A stretch of 64,000 nucleotides of DNA from Halomonas cerina. Its GTDB lineage: Bacteria; Pseudomonadota; Gammaproteobacteria; Pseudomonadales; Halomonadaceae. Under the pieces are notes generated by a model that worked only from the letters and a program-made list of their open reading frames with translations, had not been told where the DNA came from and did not search any database. The stretch lies in contig NZ_JACHXP010000016.1 of NCBI RefSeq assembly GCF_014192215.1, positions 1-64,000 on the forward strand, in the 5' to 3' direction. The number at the start of each line of letters is the position of its first letter. The first letter of the stretch is position 1. A program made the position numbers and the translations under genes. Positions 11,750 through 22,392 of the stretch are shown here, one piece after another.

Positions 11750-11889
11750 GTGTACTGCCTCGATATCCGCCGCCCGTCACTGAGCAGCTCGGCGCTTGCA
11801 GCTGGGCGCTGTCGTCATTCCCCGGGCTGTCAGGAATAGTGCCGTTCTTATACCCAGCCTTGGAACAAATCCCTTTTCCACGAATATAG

Positions 11890-11905
11890 AAAAGGTATAC
11901 TTTTT
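11890..11905. promoter_or_regulatory. Dyad operator/promoter of brnTA
   Basis: A near-perfect inverted repeat AAAAG-GTATAC-TTTTT is centred on GTATAC and ends five bases before the brnT ATG. The TATACT inside it could be the -10 box. Autorepression by the antitoxin at an overlapping operator is usual for BrnTA-type systems. Binding here is inferred. Confidence 0.5.
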
Positions 11906-11909
11906 ATCC

Positions 11910-12176
11910 ATGGACGCTTTCGAGTTCGACTCGCGCAAGAGCGAGGCAAACCGGCATAAGCACGGCATCGACTTTGTCGATGCCCAGCGTCTCTGGGAAG
12001 ACCCGGACTTGCTGGAGGTCCCGGCAAAGACCATGGATGAGCCACGGTTCGTAGTGATTGGCAAGATCGATGGGAAGCACTGGTCCGGTATCATTACCTA
12101 CCGAGAAAAGCACATTCGCCTGATCTCGGTCAGGCGCTCACGCAGCAGTGAGGTAGCCCTCTATGAAAGCCCATGA
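11910..12176 (+). CDS. brnT: BrnT-family toxin (RelE-like fold ribonuclease)
   Basis: The 88-residue protein begins MDAFEFDSRKSEANRHKHGIDF, the typical BrnT N-terminus (DxxKxxxNxxKHGI). It continues with an F-xx-A-xx-xW/-D pattern and ends in an R-S motif region (ISVRRSRSSE) that carries basic catalytic residues in the family. Family members are mRNA-cleaving toxins neutralised by BrnA. The longer open frame upstream was rejected because it would cover the promoter/operator dyad. It overlaps the antitoxin gene by 14 bases. The 11750-12420 module sits as an accessory insert between bamD and nadE. Confidence 0.88.
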   Translation: MDAFEFDSRKSEANRHKHGIDFVDAQRLWEDPDLLEVPAKTMDEPRFVVIGKIDGKHWSGIITYREKHIRLISVRRSRSSEVALYESP

Positions 12177-12399
12177 TCTCGATAGCCGCTTCGATGAAGG
12201 TGACGACATCATCGATGAGCTTGACCTGACGCAAGCCAGGCGCCCGCTCAGAAAGCAGAAGCGTGTCAACGTCGATTTCCCGACCTGGATGATCGACTCG
12301 CTGGACCGGGAAGCCGCTCGTCTCGGCGTCACTCGCCAATCGATCATCAAGATCTGGCTCGCCGAGCGTCTGGAACAGCACGGCTCACATTCGCACTGA
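12163..12399 (+). CDS. brnA: BrnA-family antitoxin (ribbon-helix-helix)
   Basis: The 78-residue partner of the preceding toxin. The N-terminal half is acidic (DEGDDIIDELD) and likely wraps the toxin. The C-terminal half RVNVDFPTWMIDSLDREA is a ribbon-helix-helix DNA-binding domain that would bind the operator upstream of brnT. Toxin-first gene order with overlapping genes is normal for this family. Confidence 0.87.
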   Translation: MKAHDLDSRFDEGDDIIDELDLTQARRPLRKQKRVNVDFPTWMIDSLDREAARLGVTRQSIIKIWLAERLEQHGSHSH

Positions 12400-12417
12400 C
12401 CCTCCCCCCTTGGTAGA

Positions 12418-12445
12418 ACGCCACCGCCCGGAAGAGCGGTGGCGT
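12418..12445 (+). terminator. Terminator of brnTA
   Basis: A 10-bp perfect stem ACGCCACCGC/GCGGTGGCGT has an 8-nt loop and is followed by TGCTTT. It lies between the antitoxin gene and the convergent nadE. Confidence 0.65.
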
Positions 12446-12483
12446 TGCTTTGGGCTGGGCGCTCGGCGCTGCCCGAAGGGCGC

Positions 12484-14115
12484 TTACTCCCCCGGCTGCC
12501 AGCCGTTGACGATGGGGTAGCGGCGATCCCGGCCGAAGCCGCGGCGGGTGACCCGCACGCCCACCGGGGCCTGGCGGCGCTTGTACTCGTTGCGATCCAC
12601 CAGCTTGACCACCTGGTAGACGTCATCGCGCTCGAAGCCCGCCTCGATGATCGCCTCGGCGCTCATATCCCCCTCGATGTAGCGCACCAGGATGGCATCC
12701 AGCACATCGTAGTGAGGCAGCGAATCGATATCCTCCTGGCCCGGCGCCAGCTCGGCCGAGGGCGGGCGATCGATCACCCGCTCGGGGATCGCCGGCGACT
12801 GGGCGTTGCGCCAGCGGGCAAGGCGATAGACCCAGGTCTTGTAGACGTCCTTGAGCGCGTTGTATCCCCCTACCATGTCGCCGTAGAGCGTCGCGTAGCC
12901 CACCGCCATCTCGCTCTTGTTGCCGGTGGTCAGCACCATCAGCCCCTTCTTGTTGGAGATCGCCATCAGCACCACGCCGCGACAGCGCGACTGCAGGTTC
13001 TCCTCGGTGGTGTCGGGCAGGGTGCCGGCGAAACTCTTGGCCAGGCTCTCGTTGAAGGCCTCGACCACCGTCTCGATGGACAGCACGTCATAGCCGACGC
13101 CGAGCAGCCTCGCCTGTTCGGCGGCATCGTCCTTGGAGATGTCCGCCGTGTAGTGATAGGGCATCATCATGGCATGGACGCGATCCGCCCCCAGGGCGTC
13201 GACGGCGATGGCCAGTGACAAGGCCGAATCGATGCCCCCGGAAAGCCCCATGACCACCCCTTGGAAGCGGCACTTGTTGACGTAGTCACGCACCCCCGTG
13301 ACAAGCGCCGCGTAGAGATCCTCCTCGGGCTCGACCTCGGGCTGGGTCTCGCCGAGACGCGGCTCCCACCTGCCGTTCTCGCGCACGAACTGCACCGGCA
13401 TCAGCCCCACTTCCCAATGCGGCGCCTGGACCCGCAGTTCCCCCTCGCGGCTTACACAGGCCGATCCGCCATCGAAGACGAGCTCGTCCTGTCCGCCGAT
13501 CATGTTGACGTAAACCAGCGGCAGCCGGACATCCCGGGCACGCTGCTCGAACAGCGCCAGGCGTTCGGCCGGCTTGTCCTGGTGGTAGGGTGACGCGTTG
13601 AGGGTGAGGAGGATCTCGGCGCCGGCATCGCTCGCCTGCTTCACCGGCTCCTCCGCCCAGATATCCTCGCAGATCAGGATACCGAGCCTGGCCCCCTTGT
13701 GCTCGATCACCAGCGGGCGACTGCCCGGCGTGAAGTAGCGACGCTCATCGAACACCAGGTAGTTGGGGAGTGCCTGCTTGGCATACTCGTCCAGCCACTC
13801 GCCGTTGTAGAGCACCCCGGCCAGGTTCCAGGTATGCCCTTCGCGGCGGCCGGGATAGCCGACGATCACCATGACGTCGCGTACCACCTTCTCGGCCATG
13901 CGCGTGCGCGCATGACGCAGGCGCGTTTCCATGGAAGGGCGGAAGAGCAGGTCTTCCGGCGGATAGCCGGTCAGGAAGAGTTCCGGCAGCACCACGATAT
14001 CGGCTCCATGCTCGAGGCGCGCCTCGCGCACCGCCTCGATGGCACTATCGGTATTGCCGGGAATGTCCCCGACCAGCGGGTCCAGCTGAGCCATCACCAA
14101 TGTCAGGTCTTGCAT
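12484..14115 (-). CDS. nadE: Glutamine-dependent NAD+ synthetase
   Basis: It makes NAD+ from nicotinate adenine dinucleotide with ATP, taking ammonia from glutamine. The start MQDLTLVMAQLDP gives 543 residues. The N-terminal nitrilase-type glutaminase domain (about 1-260) shows the Glu45-Lys113-Cys149 triad (LPELF, YAKQALPN, ILICED). The C-terminal synthetase domain has the ATP-pyrophosphatase P-loop SGGIDS at 292-297. This two-domain form differs from the short ammonia-dependent NadE of E. coli. It is divergent from the small gene at 14217. Confidence 0.95.
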   Translation of the reverse strand: MQDLTLVMAQLDPLVGDIPGNTDSAIEAVREARLEHGADIVVLPELFLTGYPPEDLLFRPSMETRLRHARTRMAEKVVRDVMVIVGYPGRREGHTWNLAGVLYNGEWLDEYAKQALPNYLVFDERRYFTPGSRPLVIEHKGARLGILICEDIWAEEPVKQASDAGAEILLTLNASPYHQDKPAERLALFEQRARDVRLPLVYVNMIGGQDELVFDGGSACVSREGELRVQAPHWEVGLMPVQFVRENGRWEPRLGETQPEVEPEEDLYAALVTGVRDYVNKCRFQGVVMGLSGGIDSALSLAIAVDALGADRVHAMMMPYHYTADISKDDAAEQARLLGVGYDVLSIETVVEAFNESLAKSFAGTLPDTTEENLQSRCRGVVLMAISNKKGLMVLTTGNKSEMAVGYATLYGDMVGGYNALKDVYKTWVYRLARWRNAQSPAIPERVIDRPPSAELAPGQEDIDSLPHYDVLDAILVRYIEGDMSAEAIIEAGFERDDVYQVVKLVDRNEYKRRQAPVGVRVTRRGFGRDRRYPIVNGWQPGE

Positions 14116-14216
14116 GGGCGTAGAAATCTCTCGAGAATCCTCTGATACCTGCATTGTCCCGCAAGGGCGGTCGAGTGGCAAAGGCGACCGACCCCATCCA
14201 GGGAGTCACCGTAAGG

Positions 14217-14474
14217 ATGAACCTGTTGCTGATACGCCTGATCATCTTCGCCGTGCTGCTCTTCGCCGGCCTCAAGCTCTACCGCATGTACCGGGAGTGG
14301 AAGCTGGAGCGCGAGGAAGCCGACCGCAGTGTGCCCCAGGGCGGCCAGATGGTGCGCTGTGCCTGGTGCCAGGTGCACCTCCCGGAAGACGACGCCCTGC
14401 GCGAGCGGGGGCAGTGGTTCTGCTCCCCCGACCACCGGGACAAGTATCTCGAGGAGCAGAAGCGGGAGGAGTGA
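14217..14474 (+). CDS. Small membrane-anchored zinc-ribbon-like protein (PP0621 family)
   Basis: An 85-residue protein with one N-terminal membrane segment (about residues 2-20) and a cytoplasmic tail. The tail carries CAWCQVHLPEDDA followed by a WFCSPDHRDKYL motif, i.e. Cys-x2-Cys and Cys/His ligands likely to bind zinc. It resembles the PP0621 family of small proteins of unknown function that I recall next to thiO in Pseudomonas. The ATG at 14217 fits the membrane segment; GGGAG lies 11 bases upstream. A tandem octamer repeat begins right after the stop. Confidence 0.7.
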   Translation: MNLLLIRLIIFAVLLFAGLKLYRMYREWKLEREEADRSVPQGGQMVRCAWCQVHLPEDDALRERGQWFCSPDHRDKYLEEQKREE

Positions 14475-14477
14475 GGG

Positions 14478-14533
14478 CCAAGCAGCCAAGCAGCCAAGCA
14501 GCCAAGCAGCCAAGCAGCCAAGCAGCCAAGCAG
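14478..14533. repeat. Tandem octamer array, CCAAGCAG x 7
   Basis: Seven perfect copies of an 8-bp unit begin three bases after the stop codon of the preceding gene. Read in another phase the unit is GCAGCCAA, which shares GCAGCC with the heptamer downstream of pgeF. Confidence 0.97.
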
Positions 14534-14574
14534 GATGGTGGCAGCGGCACCTCCCGGGCAGCTAGGCGGGTTTT

Positions 14575-14668
14575 CGTGGGAGCGCAATTTATTGCGCGAT
14601 GGCGCCGCCAGGCGCCCAGTACACACCACAGCGCGCCGACACATCGCGCAGCAAGCTGCGCTCCCACG
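14575..14668. repeat. REP-like imperfect palindrome (copy 1)
   Basis: A 94-bp element with perfect 12-bp terminal inverted repeats CGTGGGAGCGCA/TGCGCTCCCACG. The pairing extends to 27 bp per arm with four differences. The arm GTGGGAGCGCAATTTATTG recurs exactly, in reverse orientation, at 28715-28733. The GTGGGAGCG start and paired orientation resemble Pseudomonas REP/BIME elements. Confidence 0.85.
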
Positions 14669-14715
14669 ACCTCCCAGTTTCCGCGAACTGTAACGAAACT
14701 TGTTACCGGCCCGCA

Positions 14716-15804
14716 CTACCGGTCTTTCAGCCGATAGGGCATAGGATCCAGGATCGGTTCACGACCCAGCAACTGGTCGACCAGCAGCCGGGTCGAGGCC
14801 GGGGCCAGCACCAGGCCGTTGCGGTAGTGGCCCGCGTTCACGTGCAAGTTCTCAAGGCCCGGCACCGCGCCGATGAAGGGCATGCCATCGGGCGAGCCGG
14901 GGCGCAGCCCCGCCCAGTGATGTTCCACCGCGCAGTCGGCCAGGGCCGGCACGATGCGCGTGGCGCTCTGCCGCAGCGAGACGTGTGCTTCCTCGGTAAC
15001 CGTCTTGTCGAAGCCCACCTCCTCCAGGGTCGAACCGGCCAGCACCCGGCCGTCGGCCCGCGGGATGACGTACCGCCCGTCCATCAGCACCACCCGCCGA
15101 ACCAGGTCGGGGGGCGCCTTGAAGAGGATCATCTGCCCCTTCACCGGACGCACCGGCAGCCGGAGGCCGGTCGTCTCGAGCAGCCCCGCCGCCCAGGCCC
15201 CACCGCAGACGATCACCTGGTCGGCCGCTAGTGGCCCGGTGGCGGTCTCCACCGCCGTGACCCGCCCGCCGGACCGGCGAAACCCCTGCACCTCGCAGCC
15301 CTCGCGGAGCGTGACCCCCGGCATGTCTGCCAGCCGACGCCGCAGTGCCTGCGTGAGACGAGGGTTGCGGATGCTGCCCAGGGTCGGCATCCACAGCGCC
15401 CCGTCACAGCCCGGTGCGACATTGGGCTCCTTGGCGTACAGGAAGTCTGACCCCACCCGCTCCAGCGGCTTGCCCACCTTGCGGGCCCAGGCCAGCGCCC
15501 TGCTCTCGTCGTCGACGCGCAGGTAGAGCAAGCCCCGCTGGCGATATTCCGGGTCGATGCCGGTCTCTTCCAGCAGGCGCAGCGCCAGCTCGGGGTAGAA
15601 GCCCTCCGACCAGGTGGACAAGCGCGAGATGGGCGCCGAGTAGCGCCAAGGATAGAGCGGCGAGACGATACCGCCCCCGGCCCAGGAGGCCTCGCGGCCG
15701 CACTGGCCGCGCTCGAGCAGAGTCACCGAATGGCCGGCATCGGCCAGTTGCAGGGTGGTCATCATGCCGATGACGCCCCCCCCCACGACGAGAAAATCAC
15801 TCAC
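14716..15804 (-). CDS. thiO: Glycine oxidase ThiO (FAD-dependent)
   Basis: The enzyme oxidises glycine to iminoacetate (glyoxylate imine), which supplies the C2-N unit of the thiazole ring of thiamine in aerobes. The 362-residue protein starts with the FAD-binding fingerprint VVGGGVIGMM and the ERGxxGxEASWAGGG motif typical of ThiO. It ends with the second nucleotide-binding stretch HYRNGLVLAP. Other D-amino-acid oxidase-like enzymes share this fold, so the substrate is inferred. It sits next to the pilin genes, as I recall for Pseudomonas. Confidence 0.9.
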   Translation of the reverse strand: MSDFLVVGGGVIGMMTTLQLADAGHSVTLLERGQCGREASWAGGGIVSPLYPWRYSAPISRLSTWSEGFYPELALRLLEETGIDPEYRQRGLLYLRVDDESRALAWARKVGKPLERVGSDFLYAKEPNVAPGCDGALWMPTLGSIRNPRLTQALRRRLADMPGVTLREGCEVQGFRRSGGRVTAVETATGPLAADQVIVCGGAWAAGLLETTGLRLPVRPVKGQMILFKAPPDLVRRVVLMDGRYVIPRADGRVLAGSTLEEVGFDKTVTEEAHVSLRQSATRIVPALADCAVEHHWAGLRPGSPDGMPFIGAVPGLENLHVNAGHYRNGLVLAPASTRLLVDQLLGREPILDPMPYRLKDR

Positions 15805-15893
15805 AGGCGATATCCGAAATGGCTTATGGAGAAAAAGCGGTGACAGGCTAGCGTGAAGGAAGCCCCAGGGAGGGGGCGTTCCAGGAGGGAGCC

Positions 15894-16466
15894 ATGCGTC
15901 TCGTCACCACCCGCGGCCAACACCATACCGGCAAGGCCAGCCGGCTGGCAAAGCCGCCCCAGGGCGGTGTAACCCTGATCGAGCTGCTGGTCGCCCTCGC
16001 CGTGCTGGTAATCACGATCACTTGGGCCGTGCCGAGCTTTCAGCAGTTCAGCGCACGCAATGAAGTCGCCGCTGAGGTACTCAGGATCAAGACAGCTCTT
16101 TCGATAGCCCGGAATACGGCGATCGCGCGGAGAACGAAGATCACAGTGTGCTCAAGCACTGGGCCACTTTATGAGACTTGCGACTTCGATGACTGGAGCC
16201 ACGACTGGGTTATCGTTGAAGGGAAGGTAACGGGAGGAAGATTGACCGGTCATACTATTCTCAGGCAGCTGAAAAGCATGGATGGAGTTACTGCCAGTTT
16301 CAGCAGAAACGATCGTCCAGTACAGTATGGAGAACTAGGAAGGACTACAGGATATAATGGCACTTTCAGCCTATGTGGTCATGGCGATGCTGGAGCACAG
16401 GTTGTTGTCAGTAATTTCGGTAGAGTTCGAGTTGAGACAACACAGCCATCTTGCCCAGATACCTGA
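15894..16466 (+). CDS. Type IV minor pilin, FimT/GspH family
   Basis: A 190-residue prepilin. After a long basic leader of about 24 residues the type III signal GG-VTLIELLVALAVLVI allows cleavage by PilD and N-methylation. The hydrophobic helix is followed by a GspH/FimT globular domain with two pairs of Cys. AGGAGG five bases upstream supports the ATG. From about 16080 on base composition becomes clearly AT-richer than in flanking genes, suggesting replacement of the variable domain by transfer. It converges on pilX with only 92 bases between them. Confidence 0.85.
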   Translation: MRLVTTRGQHHTGKASRLAKPPQGGVTLIELLVALAVLVITITWAVPSFQQFSARNEVAAEVLRIKTALSIARNTAIARRTKITVCSSTGPLYETCDFDDWSHDWVIVEGKVTGGRLTGHTILRQLKSMDGVTASFSRNDRPVQYGELGRTTGYNGTFSLCGHGDAGAQVVVSNFGRVRVETTQPSCPDT

Positions 16467-16558
16467 CTACACCTTCGCAAAACATGCTTCTCTCATCCGT
16501 GCAGTAGCGAATCGATCATAGTCAAAGTAGAGATATTAAAAAACGATGCACCTCCCAC

Positions 16559-18740
<2,182 letters not shown>

Positions 18741-18746
18741 GGAGAT

Positions 18747-19199
18747 CTACGCTCCCTCTGCCAATGACTTGCCGACCCGGCCGAAGCGGCTGACGGCAAT
18801 GGCTTTTGCCGAGCTGTAATCATGACTCAGCGTAATGGTGCAACCGCTGCTGCAGTCGGTAGAGCCATCATCGACCCGGCCCGCACCATTGAAGGTGATC
18901 GCCAGATCGGCACTCACATTTACCTTGCCACTGCCTCCGCTTCGTTGTCGTAGCACATTAGCTTCGCTATCCACCACCTGGTAGGACCAGCCTTGATCAA
19001 GGTCGAAGGTCACAAGCTCGCGCCGCTTGATGGCTTCGCTGCGGGCATAGTTGAGGCCGGACAGGATCTCGTTGTACTCAGTGGCCATCTGGTTGCTCGC
19101 CATCATGCTCTGGAAACCTGGTACGGCGATGGTCGCCATGATGACGATCACGGCGATGGTGACCAGAAGCTCGATAAGGGTAAAGCCACGATATCGCAT
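18747..19199 (-). CDS. GspH/FimT-type minor pilin (FimU position)
   Basis: A 150-residue prepilin starting [25 protein letters not shown]. The helix is followed by the GspH domain with the N-Q-x6-N-x3-L-x3-R-S-E-A-I-K motif and a Cys-x3-Cys pair. The ATG was chosen because the leader is then five residues. An upstream in-frame start would overlap pilE. Position and domain suggest it fills the FimU role in the minor-pilin complex. Confidence 0.82.
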   Translation of the reverse strand: MRYRGFTLIELLVTIAVIVIMATIAVPGFQSMMASNQMATEYNEILSGLNYARSEAIKRRELVTFDLDQGWSYQVVDSEANVLRQRSGGSGKVNVSADLAITFNGAGRVDDGSTDCSSGCTITLSHDYSSAKAIAVSRFGRVGKSLAEGA

Positions 19200-19203
19200 C
19201 GTC

Positions 19204-19608
19204 TCACCAGCACCCTGACTCAGGCGTCGTGGCTCCCGCCTCGTCAATCGTCAATGTCTTGCACACCGCCTTGACCTGGTTGCCATCATGCGTGGCAGTC
19301 AGCGTATAAGAGGAAGCCGAGGGGGATCCCGTAATCTCGTAATACCCCTCATCGGAATCGACGGGTAGGCTGATACAGCCGTTATAGGTGTAGTCAGCGG
19401 TGTAGCAACGCTCCAGCTCGCCTGCCAGTTCCATCAACTTCGCCTGACCGTCACTGACACGTGCGTTTTGCACGTAGTTTTGATAGCTGGGATATGCAAT
19501 CGCCGCGAGGATGCCGATAATCGCCACCGCAATCAGCAGCTCGATCAGCGTAAAGCCTGAGTGGCGGCAGCCATGGGTGGCCAGGTGTCGGGTGCGGGTC
19601 GGGGTCAC
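19204..19608 (-). CDS. pilE: Minor pilin PilE
   Basis: A prepilin with mature start [28 protein letters not shown], the classical PilE/pilin helix, then a small domain with a C-terminal disulfide pair. There is no ATG close upstream. A GTG at 19608 with GGGAGG eight bases upstream gives 134 residues and an 18-residue leader, which I prefer over the longer open frame. It is first in the pilE-fimT-pilV-pilW-pilX run and is separated from ispH by a strong hairpin. Confidence 0.82.
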   Translation of the reverse strand: MTPTRTRHLATHGCRHSGFTLIELLIAVAIIGILAAIAYPSYQNYVQNARVSDGQAKLMELAGELERCYTADYTYNGCISLPVDSDEGYYEITGSPSASSYTLTATHDGNQVKAVCKTLTIDEAGATTPESGCW

Positions 19609-19870
19609 ACCGGGGACCTCCCTGCGGATCGTGGCTAGTGTTTCAGTATGTATCAAGCTCGGGCGTGGCGATAGGGTCTGATGCCGGAGTGACCAGTCGG
19701 ATGAGGCTTCCTGCGACCAAAGATGTAAGCCCTCGGCCGAACAGGATGCCCGAACTGTTTTCACCGGCTTGTGAGCATAAGCATACGTCAGACGACGCCC
19801 GCTACCTAATACTTCCAGCTGACCAATGGCGATGAGAGGCCCCACCCGGCGTGCGCCATCACCTGCCTCA

Positions 19871-19912
19871 ACGACAACACCGCCGTCACGACCATGACGG
19901 CGGTGTTGTCGT
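19871..19912 (-). terminator. Hairpin terminator after ispH
   Basis: An 18-bp perfect stem (ACGACAACACCGCCGTCA and its complement) with a 6-nt loop lies 21 bases past the ispH stop. Only a few T residues follow, but stem length and position argue for termination. The 260 bases from here to pilE hold no recognised element. Confidence 0.65.
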
Positions 19913-19932
19913 GTCGCCCGGAGCAAGCGAGC

Positions 19933-20916
19933 TCACTCGCTGACGATCACCCGTTCCCGCAGCTCACGGGGCATGGAGAAGGTGATGGTCTCCTCGCGGC
20001 CTTCGAGTTCCTCGGGGGCGCTGGCGCCCAGGGCCTTGAGGCGCTCGATCACGCCTTCGACCAGCACCTCGGGGGCGCTGGCACCGGCGGTCACGCCGAT
20101 GCCGGTCACGTCTTCTAGCCAGGCCGGGTCGATCTGCTCGGCGCTGTCGACCAGGTAGGCGGGGGTGCCGACCCGTTCGGCGAGCTCGCGCAGGCGGTTG
20201 GAGTTGGAGCTGTTGGGGCTGCCCACCACCAGCACCAGATCGCAGGTCGCGGCCAGGTCGCGTACCGCGTCTTGGCGGTTCTGGGTGGCGTAGCAGATGT
20301 CGTCCTTGCGCGGCCCGTCGATCTCGGGGAACTTCGCCCGCAGGGCATCGATCACCTTGGCGGTGTCGTCCATGGAGAGGGTCGTCTGGGTGACGAAGGC
20401 CAGCCGGCTGGGGTCCTTAACCTCCAGGCGCGCCACGTCGTCCTCGTCCTCCACCAGGTAGATGTGGCCACCGTAGGAGGTGTCGTAGCGCCCCATGGTG
20501 CCCTCCACCTCCGGGTGGCCTTCATGGCCGATCAGGATGCACTCCTGGCCGCGCTTGGCGTAGCGCAGCACCTCCATGTGGACCTTGGTGACCAGCGGGC
20601 AGGTGGCATCGAAGACCTTGAGTCCACGCTGCTCGGCCTCCTGCTGCACGGCCCGCGAGACGCCATGGGCGGAGAAGATCACGATGACGTCGTTGGGCAC
20701 CTCGTGCAGCTCCTCGACGAAGATCGCCCCACGCTCACGCAGGCTGTCGACCACGAAGCGGTTATGGACCACCTCGTGGCGCACGTAGATGGGCGGCCCG
20801 AAGACGTCCAGGGCGCTGTTGACGATGTCGATGGCGCGATCGACGCCGGCGCAGAAGCCACGGGGGTTGGCCAGCTTGATTTGCATGGAGTTAGCTTGCA
20901 TAGAATTGGATTGCAT
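19933..20916 (-). CDS. ispH: 4-hydroxy-3-methylbut-2-enyl diphosphate reductase
   Basis: The last enzyme of the MEP isoprenoid pathway, an iron-sulfur protein producing IPP and DMAPP. Cysteine ligands are seen in GFCAGV, DATCPLV and AATCDLV, with the [10 protein letters not shown] substrate motif. Family members start at [14 protein letters not shown] (20886). The only good ribosome site (AAGG five bases before an ATG) serves 20916, which adds the ten residues [10 protein letters not shown]. This extension is an in-frame 15-bp duplication. The sixth gene after the ribF promoter, it follows an inserted Rpn-like gene. Confidence 0.94.
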   Translation of the reverse strand: MQSNSMQANSMQIKLANPRGFCAGVDRAIDIVNSALDVFGPPIYVRHEVVHNRFVVDSLRERGAIFVEELHEVPNDVIVIFSAHGVSRAVQQEAEQRGLKVFDATCPLVTKVHMEVLRYAKRGQECILIGHEGHPEVEGTMGRYDTSYGGHIYLVEDEDDVARLEVKDPSRLAFVTQTTLSMDDTAKVIDALRAKFPEIDGPRKDDICYATQNRQDAVRDLAATCDLVLVVGSPNSSNSNRLRELAERVGTPAYLVDSAEQIDPAWLEDVTGIGVTAGASAPEVLVEGVIERLKALGASAPEELEGREETITFSMPRELRERVIVSE

Positions 20917-20939
20917 TGAGGCCTTGCCTTGATCAAAGA

Positions 20940-21911
20940 TCAGTCGAAGATGTCATTCAGGGTGTCGGCTGTCAGGACACGTTCAGCCCATCGATCCAGC
21001 TCTTCCACCCCGGCTTGTGCCACCCTTGACTCCACCTCCTCAGGCAACTCACCGAATTTCAGTGCCAGCAGTTTCAACAGCAGCTCGGCACGGCCACTTA
21101 CCTTGCCCTGCTGCATGCCACGCTGCATGCCACGCTGCATGCCACGCTTTTCGGCTATGCGCTCGAAGGATGTGACATAGGCCATCTGTATTTCCTCCTC
21201 GAAACGAAGCAGCTGGACTTCCAGCTGCTCCTCCAACGCCGTCGGCAAAGCCAACATCCAGTCGACCAGGCGCAATAGCTCCAGCACTTCTTCACGGGCG
21301 TACCCACGCAGGTAAAGCTGCTTCATCAGGCTGAACTTGCTGACCAAGCGGGCACCGTCATCGCCCTTGGTGTGGTGTGCTTCCAGCTGTGCCAGGACTA
21401 CGACAGCAAAGGGGTTGGTGCTGTTCTCCAGTACGCTACGTTCCTGAGCCAGCTCCAGCAGATTGACTACCGGAAAACTGAAGGTCAGCCGTGTCTGCCA
21501 GAGCTGCTGCTCATGATAACCGATCGCGGCCCGACTGCGCTGGTCGGTCAGAATCGCGATGCTGGCGATGCGCCGGCTCGGGTACTTGTCCTGCAGCCGG
21601 TAGTAGTACCGATACATCCGGGCATTGAAGCGTCGATCGGCCCGGCCCTGCACCTCCACATGGACCAGCACCCAGGTCTCGCTACCCTCCAGGGTAAACA
21701 CCTTGACCAGCTTATCGGTATGGCGCCGCCCGGCGTCAGTATCCCGTACGACCTGCTGCAGCTCCTTATCGAGGAATTCGTGCGGTCGCGACCAGTCGAT
21801 CTCGGCATGTATCGAGGGTAGCAACAGTTCGAGGAACTGCGGGAAATAGTGTTCCAGCGCCTCTTTCCAGGGTGAGTCGTAGTCGCTGTTACCGGCCGGG
21901 GTGTCCTGCAT
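20940..21911 (-). CDS. Rpn/DUF4351-type putative nuclease-transposase protein
   Basis: A 323-residue protein resembling the Rpn/YhgA-like group, whose N-terminal PD-(D/E)XK-like fold promotes recombination in E. coli. Visible features are [24 protein letters not shown], then the [10 protein letters not shown] core where Glu and the following polar residue would be catalytic. The C-terminal region has a short repeated RGMQ segment and a DUF4351-like tail rich in Leu and Glu. The ATG at 21911 has GAGG upstream and lies nine bases past the fkpB stop. It interrupts the fkpB-ispH pair that is contiguous in relatives as I recall. Confidence 0.75.
   Translation of the reverse strand: MQDTPAGNSDYDSPWKEALEHYFPQFLELLLPSIHAEIDWSRPHEFLDKELQQVVRDTDAGRRHTDKLVKVFTLEGSETWVLVHVEVQGRADRRFNARMYRYYYRLQDKYPSRRIASIAILTDQRSRAAIGYHEQQLWQTRLTFSFPVVNLLELAQERSVLENSTNPFAVVVLAQLEAHHTKGDDGARLVSKFSLMKQLYLRGYAREEVLELLRLVDWMLALPTALEEQLEVQLLRFEEEIQMAYVTSFERIAEKRGMQRGMQRGMQQGKVSGRAELLLKLLALKFGELPEEVESRVAQAGVEELDRWAERVLTADTLNDIFD
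21111..21146. repeat. Coding 12-bp tandem repeat, CTGCATGCCACG x 3
   Basis: Three perfect copies inside the Rpn-like gene encode the repeated Arg-Gly-Met-Gln tetrapeptide near residue 260. The linker between nuclease core and C-terminal tail is the likely location. Copy-number change would keep the frame. Confidence 0.93.
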
Positions 21912-21919
21912 GGGCCACC

Positions 21920-22366
21920 TCAATGCGTCGTGGCGGGCTTCACGTCGATCACTTCCACCTCGAAGGTCAGGGTACGCCCGGCCAGCGGATGATTGAAGTC
22001 CACCTCGACCTGCTCGTCGTCGATCCGCTTGATCACCCCGGGCAGCTCGCCGCCGGCGGCATCGGCGAAGGACATCACCATGCCCACCTCGGGTTCGTCG
22101 CTGTCGAAGTCCTCGCGCTTGAGCACCTGAATGTTCTGCGGGTTGTGCTGGCCGAAGGCATGCTCGGGGGTGATCTCGTAGGTGCCGGTCTCGCCGGCGC
22201 CCAGGCCCTTGATGGGGTGCTCGAAGCCCGGCGGCAGGTTGCCGTCGCCCACCTGGAAGGTGGCCGGCGCCTTGTCACGGGTGGAATCCACCACGGTGCC
22301 GTCTTCCAGCTTGAGGGTGAAGTGCAGGGTCACTTCCATGCCCTCGTCGATACGGTAGTCGCTCAT
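21920..22366 (-). CDS. fkpB: FKBP-type peptidyl-prolyl isomerase (SlpA/FkpB)
   Basis: A 148-residue cytoplasmic prolyl isomerase and chaperone of the SlyD/SlpA group. It has the FKBP halves interrupted by an insert-in-flap domain: MEVTLHFTLKLEDGTVVDST at the start, PPGFEHPIKGLGAGE in the middle and NHPLAGRTLTFEVEVI at the end. The ATG matches the family start MSDYRI. It follows lspA by 26 bases in the order ribF-ileS-lspA-fkpB. Confidence 0.94.
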   Translation of the reverse strand: MSDYRIDEGMEVTLHFTLKLEDGTVVDSTRDKAPATFQVGDGNLPPGFEHPIKGLGAGETGTYEITPEHAFGQHNPQNIQVLKREDFDSDEPEVGMVMSFADAAGGELPGVIKRIDDEQVEVDFNHPLAGRTLTFEVEVIDVKPATTH

Positions 22367-22392
22367 TGAAAGTCTCTGTTTGAAGGGCTCGG

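Noticed and set aside
11345..11783. Several frames running through the heptamer array after bamD
   Set aside because: The array lacks stops in several frames, so open frames arise trivially; the encoded peptides are pure repeats.
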